Source of the DNA: Stieleria sedimenti
GTDB taxonomy: Bacteria > Planctomycetota > Planctomycetia > Pirellulales > Pirellulaceae
Assembly: GCF_025060895.1 (NCBI RefSeq)
Contig: NZ_JANZKV010000087.1
Span: 29,730 to 93,729 of the forward strand
DNA length: 64,000 nucleotides
Direction of reading: 5' to 3'
Position 1 is the stretch's first letter. Each line of letters opens with the position of its first letter. The notes below the pieces were generated by a model. That model was not told where the DNA came from. It worked only from the letters and a program-made list of their open reading frames with translations, and made no database searches. Made by a program: the position numbers and the translations under genes. Below, piece after piece: positions 28,436-38,000 of the stretch.

Positions 28436-29779
28436 ATGATGATCCAACAAACGCGACGAGCATTGCTGCTGGTCGCGTTTCTTTCGTTTCCCCTGGCAGA
28501 ATTCAATACCACTCCGGCGGGCGCCCAGAACGAATCGGCTCCGCGAACGATTCGCGAGTACCGCGGCAAGACGATGGGCACGTCGTACATGGTCAAAGTC
28601 GCCGGTGCGGAGGGGGTGGACGACCAGACGCTGCGGTTCGCCATCGATGCCGAACTGCGACGTGTCAACGACCAAATGTCGACCTATTTGAAGTCGTCGG
28701 AGATCAGCAAATTCAATCGCTCGACCAGCACCGAGTGGTTTGATGTGAGCGTCGAATTCGCCGGTGTCGTCGCAGAAGCTCAATCGATCGCCGAGAAAAC
28801 GGACGGCGCGTTTGACATCACGGTCGCGCCGCTGGTCAACGCGTGGAATTTTGGTCCCACGGAACGTTCGTCGGCGGTTCCCGACCCGGACACGATTTCA
28901 AAACTGATGGCGACGGTCGGCTACAAGAATCTGGAAGTTCGAACCGCTCCGCCGAGTCTGCGGAAACGGATCCCCGAATTGCAGATTGATCTCTCGTCGA
29001 TCGCCAAGGGGCACGGTGTCGATCGAGTGGTCGACAAGTTGGCTGAGCTCGGAGCGGGGGATGTGTTTGTCGAAATCGGTGGCGAGGTGCGGACCAGCGG
29101 CGACAAGCCCGGCGGCGCCTGGAAGGTCGGTATCCAATTGCCCGATGCCGCCAAGGACACCGTGATGATCGCCCATCCGATGTTGCAGAACGAACCGGCT
29201 GGTAACGCGATGGCGACGTCGGGAGATTACCGCAACGTGTATGTCGTCGACGGCAAACGGTATTCGCACACCATCGATCCGCGGACCGGTTCACCCGTGG
29301 AACACGATCTCGCATCGGTGACCGTGATCGCCAAAAGCTGCATGCAGGCCGATGGCTGGGCGACCGCCCTGAATGTGCTGGGACCGGAGCCTGCCTTGGC
29401 GATCGCAACGCAAAACAACCTTCATGCATTGCTCGTCTCGCGCAGCGGGGCGAAGGAGTATCAAATGGTGGGCACCGGAATTTTGGCACAGTACGCCCAG
29501 GCGACGCCCGATACGGCGGAAACCACCAGTTGGTTGGCGGCACTGGTACCGATCGCCATCCTGACCTTCGGCGTGTTTTCGATTTTACTGTTCGCGATGG
29601 CGATCGGAGTCGTTTTCGGTCGGCGATCGATCAGCGGTTCCTGCGGCGGATTGGCGAACAAAACGAACGAAGACGGCAGCACCAGTTGCTCCCTGTGCAG
29701 CAATCCCTCCGACGCCTGCAAGGAACTGCGAGAAAAGATGGACTCCAGTCAATCGGATTCCAAACAGTCGGCGAGGTAG
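28436..29779 (+). CDS. apbE: ApbE flavin transferase fused to a C-terminal NqrM-like iron-maturation module
   Basis: From the ATG at 28436 the protein has 447 residues and a signal peptide (TRRALLLVAFLSFPLA); in-frame starts TTG 28382 and ATG 28394 lie upstream. Residues about 35-350 are ApbE, which links FMN from FAD to Thr of NqrB and NqrC: TMGTSYMVKVAG, TDGAFDITVAPLVNAWNFGP, IDLSSIAKGHGVDRV, YSHTIDPRTGSPV and MQADGWATAL. Residues about 365-437 are extra for ApbE: a membrane helix (LVPIAILTFGVFSILLFAMA) then GRRSISGSCGGLAN and cysteines 403, 418, 421 and 428. That order matches NqrM (DUF539), the small membrane protein needed to mature the Nqr iron centre. No separate nqrM is seen. The NqrM call rests on motif recognition. 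Confidence 0.88.
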   Translation: MMIQQTRRALLLVAFLSFPLAEFNTTPAGAQNESAPRTIREYRGKTMGTSYMVKVAGAEGVDDQTLRFAIDAELRRVNDQMSTYLKSSEISKFNRSTSTEWFDVSVEFAGVVAEAQSIAEKTDGAFDITVAPLVNAWNFGPTERSSAVPDPDTISKLMATVGYKNLEVRTAPPSLRKRIPELQIDLSSIAKGHGVDRVVDKLAELGAGDVFVEIGGEVRTSGDKPGGAWKVGIQLPDAAKDTVMIAHPMLQNEPAGNAMATSGDYRNVYVVDGKRYSHTIDPRTGSPVEHDLASVTVIAKSCMQADGWATALNVLGPEPALAIATQNNLHALLVSRSGAKEYQMVGTGILAQYAQATPDTAETTSWLAALVPIAILTFGVFSILLFAMAIGVVFGRRSISGSCGGLANKTNEDGSTSCSLCSNPSDACKELREKMDSSQSDSKQSAR

Positions 29780-29785
29780 AGACAA

Positions 29786-29808
29786 GTGGCGTAAGCGTCC
29801 AGCTTGCG
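29786..29808 (+). repeat. Copy of the 23-bp GTGGCGTAAGC repeat, 3' of apbE
   Basis: A plus-orientation copy with one mismatch to the core seen at 53253-53275. It starts 6 bases after the apbE stop codon, in the 56-base gap before the convergent HAD gene. Confidence 0.75.
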
Positions 29809-29835
29809 TTGCCGGAATCTCTCTTCCGTTTGCCG

Positions 29836-30534
29836 CTAGCGCAGCAGTTGCCACAACCGCTGGTCCAGTAACGATTCGGCGACCAGCATCGCGCCGCTGA
29901 AGTCCTGTTCACGCGTGTGCTCGTTGGGGATCGCAACGACGTTTGCGCCCGCCGCGCAGCCGTTGCCGCTGTCTTCGAGCACCAGCATCTGTTGCGGTTG
30001 AAGCTGGAATTTTTCGGCCGCGGTGAGGTACATCTCCGGGTGCGGTTTGCCTTGGCGGACGTCGTCGCCGGTCAACACAAAGGTGAGTGATTGCCGCCAG
30101 TGCAGTTCGGCGAAGATCACGTCCACCCATTTTCGGCGACTGCTGGTGGTCAACGCAAACGGAACGCCACTGTGTTGCAGCAGTTCGATCCACTCTTCCA
30201 ATCCCGGCATCGGCCGCAGCAGTCCCGGTAACAGCTCGCCGTACAGCTGGTCCGATTCGGCCAGTAACTCTTCCGCGGAATCGTCCAGGGCGTGATAATC
30301 GATCATTTGCTGGACGGCTGCCGTACCGATCCGCCCCATCATCCGTGCCTGTAGGGCCGCACTGTAGCGGTGTCCGCGTCGTTGTAAAATCGTGTCGCCG
30401 ACTTGCCAATAAATCCGTTCGGTATCGAACAGCAATCCGTCCATGTCCAGGGCGACTCCCGCCACCGCGGGAATCGGCTCGCTATCATCTCGCTGGGTGA
30501 TCGGTTCAAATACTCGGTGTGGCGGCGTCGCCAT
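29836..30534 (-). CDS. HAD-superfamily hydrolase (beta-phosphoglucomutase/phosphatase-like)
   Basis: Starting at ATG 30534 (preceded by AAAAGGGACAG) gives 232 residues; a longer frame to 30741 would overlap the divergent gene heavily. Motif I is GVALDMDGLLFDTERIYW with the nucleophile DxD, motif II is FALTTSSRRKW, and motifs III/IV are HPEMYLTAAEKF and MLVLEDSGNGCAAG. The cap helices follow motif I, as in subclass IA phosphatases and beta-phosphoglucomutases. The substrate, a small sugar phosphate or similar, cannot be specified. It ends close to apbE in convergent orientation. Confidence 0.85.
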   Translation of the reverse strand: MATPPHRVFEPITQRDDSEPIPAVAGVALDMDGLLFDTERIYWQVGDTILQRRGHRYSAALQARMMGRIGTAAVQQMIDYHALDDSAEELLAESDQLYGELLPGLLRPMPGLEEWIELLQHSGVPFALTTSSRRKWVDVIFAELHWRQSLTFVLTGDDVRQGKPHPEMYLTAAEKFQLQPQQMLVLEDSGNGCAAGANVVAIPNEHTREQDFSGAMLVAESLLDQRLWQLLR

Positions 30535-30565
30535 TTCTGTCCCTTTTCGCTTTTGCGCAATTGCC

Positions 30566-31879
30566 GTGTCTGGATCGGTCGACCGAATTCTTACCAACTG
30601 GTCCATCGATGGAACAGGCCCGCTGACGCGTGGGATCAGCGAAGTCAGTACGTCGGGGTGGATCGACGAGGACGCGACGCATTGGTCGATCGAGCCATTC
30701 TTGCCGATCGAAACACAGACCTTGGTCGAGTACCTGAGCAATCGGGCGGAGAAAACCGCCGGACTGGATCCAGCCGGACGCGACGCCTTTCAATCCGCGG
30801 TCCAAAAGATCAGTGACCACGTGGCGGCGAAGACGTCACAGTACCACGCCCAATTTTCGGATCGGTACCACGCGGTGGATCCGGACAGCGATTGCAAAAT
30901 TCCGATTGATCTGCAAAGCGAGCAGGTCGTCGATCACTCCCAGCGGCTGATGGAGTTGTGTGATCAGATCCTGGCCGATGCCGCCTACCAGAAGCTAAGC
31001 CAGGAGGACATCGAGAAATGCGTCGGGGTTTCGAGCCATTGGGGTGTCCCGATGAGTGCGAATTTCGGCCTCTTTCAACAACTGGCCGTTTATGCCCGCG
31101 GGGACATCATCGGGCGGCGATACAAACGACGTCTGCAGAACCTGTATCGCATGGAGATGGTCGATGTCGCCATCTACCAACGGCTCGTGGTGCTCTTTCA
31201 ACTGGCCGAAGACCACGAGCGTGGCGAAATGCTCTCGGCCGGGCAGTTCCATTTGCGGATTTTTAAAAACATTCCCAAACAGGACGTGGACATGTTGTTG
31301 CCGGGCACGCAAGTTCGGCTCAGCAAACTGGATCGCGTCAAGGTGATCGCGCCCAGCCTGGGTGGATGGCTGTTGTCGCTGCAAAAGATCTCGCGGTTCG
31401 TGCTGGTCACCCTTGCGTTGGCCGCCTATTACTCCACCGCCCTGGTGATCGGTTTGATCCTCGCCGGGATCGGCTACTGTGTCAAAAGTTTTTTCAGCTA
31501 CTTCCAAACCAAGAATCGCTATCTGTTGGATCTGACGCGGAACCTTTACTTTCAAAAGCTGGATACCAACGCCGGCGCCGCGTTTCAAATCATCCAACAA
31601 GCCGGCCGTCAATCGACCAACGAAGCCTCACTGGCGTACTACGCACTGGCGACAGAAGCCGAACCGATCAGCCGGCGAAGACTGAGACGCAAATGCGAGC
31701 GATTGATCCGTGAGGCGATTGAGGTCGAAATTGATTTCCGAGTCGACAGAGCGCTCGAAACACTGTTGCAACTCGGTCTGGTGACAGAAACGATCGATCA
31801 GAAGCTATGTCTTGTGACTGGGGCGGGCTCTGCAGGAGCGGAGGAAACGGGGCGGCAGAATGATGGGGTGGCAGAATGA
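30566..31879 (+). CDS. DUF3754 (TMEM143-like) membrane protein
   Basis: The C-terminal two thirds resemble the DUF3754 family known from TMEM143: IFKNIPKQDVDMLLPGTQV, KVIAPSLGGWLLSLQK, two to three membrane segments (FVLVTLALAAYYSTALVIG, LILAGIGYCVKSFF) and FQTKNRYLLDLTRNLYFQK. Function is unknown. The start is not certain: a frame reaching to 30443 would overlap the divergent HAD gene, so I use the in-frame GTG at 30566 (437 residues). The last nine residues (GRQNDGVAE) are encoded by the beginning of a large repeat array, so the repeat has become the C-terminus. Confidence 0.7.
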   Translation: MSGSVDRILTNWSIDGTGPLTRGISEVSTSGWIDEDATHWSIEPFLPIETQTLVEYLSNRAEKTAGLDPAGRDAFQSAVQKISDHVAAKTSQYHAQFSDRYHAVDPDSDCKIPIDLQSEQVVDHSQRLMELCDQILADAAYQKLSQEDIEKCVGVSSHWGVPMSANFGLFQQLAVYARGDIIGRRYKRRLQNLYRMEMVDVAIYQRLVVLFQLAEDHERGEMLSAGQFHLRIFKNIPKQDVDMLLPGTQVRLSKLDRVKVIAPSLGGWLLSLQKISRFVLVTLALAAYYSTALVIGLILAGIGYCVKSFFSYFQTKNRYLLDLTRNLYFQKLDTNAGAAFQIIQQAGRQSTNEASLAYYALATEAEPISRRRLRRKCERLIREAIEVEIDFRVDRALETLLQLGLVTETIDQKLCLVTGAGSAGAEETGRQNDGVAE

Positions 31880-32033
31880 TGGGGGAGGCAGAATGATGGG
31901 GGCAAAACAATGGGGGCAAAACGATGAGGACAGAGTCATCGGGCAAACTCCTCAAGTCTCCCGCATACCATTATTCTGCCCCGTATCATTCTGCCACCCT
32001 CTCCCCATCGTCTTGCCCCCCATCGTTTTGCCC
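31854..32033. repeat. Large inverted array of the GGCAGAATGATGGGG word between convergent genes
   Basis: Three words GGCAGAATGATGGGG and two of the variant GGCAAAACGATGGGG type run in tandem from 31854 to about 31928. Words of both types recur in inverse orientation from about 31972 to 32033. The whole can fold as one long interrupted hairpin. It starts inside the end of the DUF3754 gene and stops 17 bases before the stop of the giant gene on the other strand. Single copies of the variant word occur at 19779 and 40366. Confidence 0.8.
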
Positions 32034-32049
32034 ACTCGCCTCCGCTTCC

Positions 32050-35000
32050 CTACCCGCCAAATCCGATCGGCCGATTGGCATGCCGATGCCCTTTGGCAAG
32101 CGACTGTCGAGCTGACCCGCAATAGACGGCATTGAATTCGTACCGGTCGTCGTAGGCAGTCCAAGGTTGCAGGGAGTGGTAATGTGTTTGTCCGTGGGGT
32201 AATCCCAGGGCGTCGAAGCTGTCACCGGTGCTCGCAAACGTCTCCGCCGCGGTGCTGATTTCTTCGAACTCCACACGCACCTCTTCTTCCTGATCCAAAC
32301 CCTGGAATTGCATCATCCAGTTGCCGCCCATGTCCGCGAAGACGGATGCGCTGACGATTTGATATCCGTCGGAATCGTAGAGCGTTGCCTGAATTCTCGC
32401 TCCCGGACGTGCGGTACCCGAAAAGATCGGGTCTGCGACAAGCCGTGGTATCTGCTGGCTGAGCAACCGATTGGGAATCACTGTGAATTCACTTTCGTAT
32501 TGCCTGGCAACGTCAAACGGGTTGCTGAAGCTGTTGAAACCGTCAAATGTGAAGTAGGTCAGCGACGTGGGCGTCGGATCGTCAAAGCCGCCGGTGTCAC
32601 CCGGTGCGTTGGGGTTGTTGCTGCCAGGATCGGCGCCTGAGTCCGACCAATCGGTCACACGTCGGATCGTTTGGTTGGATTGATTCAACACGGGGCGGCC
32701 CGCAGCGTCGACGGGCATGCCCGCCGCCATCGCCTGATTGACCAAGTGTACGTCGGCTTGACCGGATGTCGGTTTGACCTGTACCACCAGTTGCACCAAA
32801 ACCTGCTCGCCCGGTGCGAGACGTCCGCTGCTGCCGTCAAACATGTTTTGTGATGGATTGTCAGCGTACCCGGGCTGGAGGTTCGGATCGACCGTCGCAG
32901 AACTTGCGACGATGGTGGGGGCGGAGACGACGGAGTCAAAGTTGTCTCCAAATTGGGATTTGACATCGTCGAGCAGTTCGATGTTTTCCAAGTAAACCGT
33001 GCCGGTGTTTTCGACCATGATTTGGATCGTCACCAGCGACGACATCCCGACCCGCTGCACGTGCGTGACGCGTTTGGCGACGCCGATTTCCACGAATTCC
33101 AGCGACACCGGATCGTCGGGGTCATTGTCGTCGTCGCTGTGGTCATCGGGGTTGGCCGGATCACCATCGACGTTGGTCGGATCGGTGGGGTCGTCCGACC
33201 GGTCCCAGACCATTTGGCCTGTCGCCGGATCTTTCGCCGTGATGACGGCTTGGGTTTCGAAATCGCCACTGGCGTCGTCGCGCACCGAATCCAGCCTGCG
33301 TTCCGGAGCATCGGGATCAACTTCGATCGTGAGCCGGATCACCAGGAACTGGCCGGATTCCAATCGGCCCGATTCGGCGGCGTCGATCAGCGACGTCCCG
33401 GTACCCTGCCCGGAGTATTCGGCATTCAATTTCGGAACGTCGCTGGCATCACCGTCCATCACGGACGGTGCCGAGACGATTCCGACGAAAGCGCGTCCCA
33501 AATGGTCTCGCAGGTCCTCCACCAACACCAGCTCCTCCAAGGGGGTCGAGCCGTTGTTTTCGATGCGAATTTGATAGGTCACGTCGTAGTTGCCCGACAC
33601 CCCGCTAGCCGACGGGACGGGCGAGCCGATGATTTGTTTCGTCAGACCGAGCATTGGAATCCGGTGGATGTTTGGATCGTCAGGCTCGTTGTCGGCAATC
33701 GGATCCAGTTCGACATTCGTCGGACGATCCGGGTCATCACTCAAGTCGACTGCGGCCAAGCCAGAAACCTCCCCGAAAGCGCGCACCTGGGCTTGAGCGA
33801 TCATGGAACCATTGTCGACCGAGATGCCTGGTGCATCCGGATCGACTTCTACCGTGAATCGAATCGTCACGGATTCGCCTTGCAGCACGCGATTGAAGAC
33901 GCCGGCAGAGTTGTCCACGATGGAGGGATTGATCGAGGTCCCGTCGTAGGCGGTATTTAACGTCAGGGGACGGTCTGCCGTCGTGTGGATCACGGCCGGG
34001 GGGACCACTACACTGACGAATCCGTTGCCGAACAGGGTCGAGAAGTCTTCGTCGATCGCAATCTGTGTCAGTGGATCGTTGCCGGTGCTGGTGACCGTCA
34101 ACTCGTAAGTGATGTCAACATTGCCGGTGGTTCCCGATGCCGCCGGTGTCGTTGCGATCGTCGACTGCGTGATCTCCACCAGCGGATGGATGATCGTCGA
34201 TGTTTCGTGTGCCTGGGCCACGTAGTCGTCTTGACCGGCGTGGCCACCGTCGCCGTCGCGTTCGCTGTTGTTTCCGCTGTACAGCCCGTCCGGCAATGAT
34301 GTCCATTGAACAACGGCATCATTCTGGAGCGTGTTGGTGATCGCGGCGTGGCTGTCGGTGATGCGGACGTCGTATCGGATCGTCGCGGTTTGTCCAACCG
34401 GCAACGAGTCCAACAGCAGCGCCACCGACCCCGAATCGGAACTGTCAAATTCGAGCGCCGCTCCCGTGACCGTCACACCCAGCAACTTCATTCCGGCGGG
34501 TAGTGTGTCCAAAAAAGAGAGGTCGTGGGCGGTCGCATTGCTGCCAGCGGTGTGGCTGATCGTCGTCGCGTAGCGGATCACCTGGTTTAAGGATGGCGTG
34601 TGATCGCTGACGGTGACGTCAAGACGGAGCTGAGGTTCGATGATCGTCACATCCGTGGCGCTGCTGACCGCCGTCGCAGCCGAGACGCCGCCACGAGTCC
34701 AAACGAACTGCACGTGATTACTGAGGGTCTGGGACTGTTGGTTGACCGGCGCATTGACGACTCGGGCCGTGTAGACAATCTCCATCGATTCGATCTCGGA
34801 ATTGTCATCGTCGGGATTAATGATTTGTCCAAAATCGAACGTCAATTGCTGTCCGACGACAGATGCATGGTACGTGGCGGGGGGACCGATCGGAACGCCG
34901 TCGGCGGTGATGATGCTGGTCGCGCCGCCGCCACTGGTCACCGCAAGGCTGTCAACGGAGACGAATTCCAGTCCCGGGTCTAACGTGTCGATGATTCGCG

Positions 35001-38000
35001 CGTCGTCGATCGTCGACTCGGGAATCTGAACGCGGATCCGGTATTGGACCAGCTCTCCGATGACGGCTTCCGTCGTCGAGTTCCCGGCGTCGGTGATACT
35101 GGTTCCCACCAGTTCCTTGGTCGTCAACGGACGAATGATGTGCAGATCGGTCGCGCGGGTGGCTCGATAGTCGTTGACGCCCCCTTCCCCAGTGCGTTCG
35201 ACTGCGGTGGCCTCGTCCATGCTGGTCCAGCGGGCGTCCGCATTGACGGTCAGCGTTTGTGCGGGGTTGACCGATTGGCTGACGACGCCGGTCACTCGAA
35301 GTGTCAACGTTTCGCCCTTGTGCAGATCAAATCCCGCCGGAGCGATGGTGGTGATGGTCTTGGTGCGCGGCGACAGGTCGAACAGCGACGACAGGTCGCC
35401 GGCGCTGGAATGAATCGCTGAAACCAACGAGACGTGCTGCAGCTCGATGGGCAGGTGTTCCGAAAGGATGACGTCAAACGCATCGGTGTCACTGGACGCG
35501 GTATGGCGAACGACCAAATCCAGCGTCACGCGATCGCCGGCGTCGACCTGGTGCGGCGAGGCCACGTAGACAAGTTCTAATTCCGGTTCGATCACGATGA
35601 CATCGGCCACGGCGCTGGCGGTCGATCGGGTCACACCATTGAGGTCCCATGTCACCCTCGCCGCGTTGGACAGCACCGTCCCGGATGCTTCGCCTTGGTT
35701 GCCGGCGGTGTTGTCGGTGCGCACGGTGTAACGGATCGTGATGGTTTCCGGGGCGGCATCGTTGGGAGCGTTGGTCAGATTCCCAAAATCGAAACGAACC
35801 TGTTGTCCACTGATCTGCGGCGTGACCGGACCGGAACGATCTGTCACGATCGCCGAATCGACGGCCACCGCATCCAGACTTTCAAAGACCAGCCCAGGTT
35901 CCAGCGTGTCAACCACGACCGCGCGGTTCATGGTGGTTTCGGGAATCGTTACCACCAACTCATAGGTGGCCCGCTCGCCGATCACGGTTTCCGCCAGCCC
36001 GTTGTTGGTGTCGATGATACCGGTCGAGACGAGCGATTTGGAGATGGTCGGCGGAAACACGGTCAGCAACGCCGACGCGTTGTCGAAATGGTGGTTTACG
36101 CCGCCGGTGCCGGTTCGCTCGCCGCGAGCGCTGCCCGATCCACCGGGCAGATCGCTGCCGGTCGGGTTTCCGACGGTCCCCGATTCCGGCAAGCTGGTGT
36201 AGGTCAGTTGCGCCGGCGTGATCAGAGCTTCACCCGGCTGCACGGATCGTTCGAGCGTCGCGTCGAAGGTCACCGTCACGCGACCGCCGCTGGGGATCTG
36301 GTCCAACGCGATGTCGACGTGATTGCCGTTGGAGTGGTCGGTGGTGGTTCCGAATCCACCGCTGTTCTGGACTCGGATGGTGCCGGGGTGCAGGGTGTAT
36401 TGGTCGGGCAATCGGCTCGTCAGCCGAGCTTCGAAGGCGTCCGAATTGCTTACGGTGGCGTCGTTGCTAAACGTGATCGTGAACGTCACCTTGTCGCCGG
36501 CGTCCGCGTCCGGTGGAGAGACACGGATCGTCAAGTCGTCGATCGTCGGTTCCACGACGCGCGTGTTGGCTTGATTGCTGGTTCGCAGGGTCTGTCGCCC
36601 GGGCTGCTCCGTCGGGTTGATCGACAGTTGAAAGTCATTTCGTAACAGCGTGTTCTTTTGTGCCGAGGGGTGATTGAGCACCAGGGCATTGAACTCGATC
36701 ACGATGTATTCGGCATTCGCGTCGTTGTCTCGATTGACGAGCGTGCCGAGCTTGAACTGGGGATCGGTGCCGTTGTTGTAGGAATCGATATCAGTTCGCA
36801 GGCTGCTGGTTGAACCGACATTGACATCCGGCAATGCGAACGTCGGTGAAGTCACGGTGCTGCCGACCGAGTTTGCGGCATCGCCGAGACCGACCGGCAA
36901 TGTTGCCGATCCGTTCGCCGAGGAAATGCCGGCGTCGGAAAGGAAGGCCAACGTGGCCGTGCCATCATCGAGGTACTGCATTCCGCTCCGCAGTCGATCG
37001 CGGATCACCAGATCCGGCAACGTACCTTCGGGGATTTCGACCACCATTTGATAGCGGACGACTTCGCCGATTGCGACTCGCTCGTTGCCACTGGTAAACC
37101 TGGTGTGCGCCTCACTGGTTGCCAGGATCGAATGGTGCGTCGCGACGTTTTGGACCGTGATCGTCGCATCGTCGGCGAGCGACCCCGCCGGCAAGCCGTC
37201 TGCATGATTCGCTCCGCCGTCGATCGCACCGTAGGCGATGATCTCGGCAGAGGTTTGGTAGGTCTGATTGATCTCCACGTCCTCACTGAGCTCAAGATCG
37301 TAGCTGATGATGATCACGCTGGATCCGCTGCTGCCCCCGTCGGTCTGTTTTCGGATCGCGCCCTCCGCGGCCGATGGGTCTGTGATCTCGATTCCGGTGG
37401 TAAATAGGTCGCCGGTGAAGTGCAGCGCCGTGCCATCGCCGCGATGGACTTGCAAATTCAGCCCCGACGCGGCGACCGCGTACTGCGGTAGCAGAGCGTC
37501 GACAATTGTTAAGTTGAAACCGTCGGCGCCGCCCGAGTTTTCGATCGCAATCGCGACCTTCACGCGATCCCCCGCATCGACGTCGCGAAGATTGGCATCG
37601 ATCGGATGGGCGGCCAGATCAGCTCCGGTGATCCGACCGGTAAAGGGGATTGCCGTGTCCCCGGGCGACGCGAACGCCGTCGGCGCCGGCGTCGAAGTAA
37701 AACTGGGGCTGGTGCCATCGGTCGACACGATTCCCTTGGTGATCGTCATTTCGGGCGCCGCGGCAAGGTTTTGGGTGATCGTGTTCGACGAGCGGACTTC
37801 CGTTGTGGTCAATTGGTACGTCGCGATCGCCTGGTTGGTTAACAACAACCCGTCGTCAAATCGCATGTCTTGGGCGGTGACGGTGAACAGGATTTCGATG
37901 GTTTCCGCGTCACTGTTGACAACATCAAAATTTCCAAAGTTGAATCGCACGCTATTGGAGTCACCATCGACCGCCAGCGTCGGAGGATCCGTGGCCGATG

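Noticed and set aside
31854..32033. CRISPR-like array
   Set aside because: The words are about 15 bp, are directly adjacent without unique spacers, and include inverted copies; there are no cas genes.
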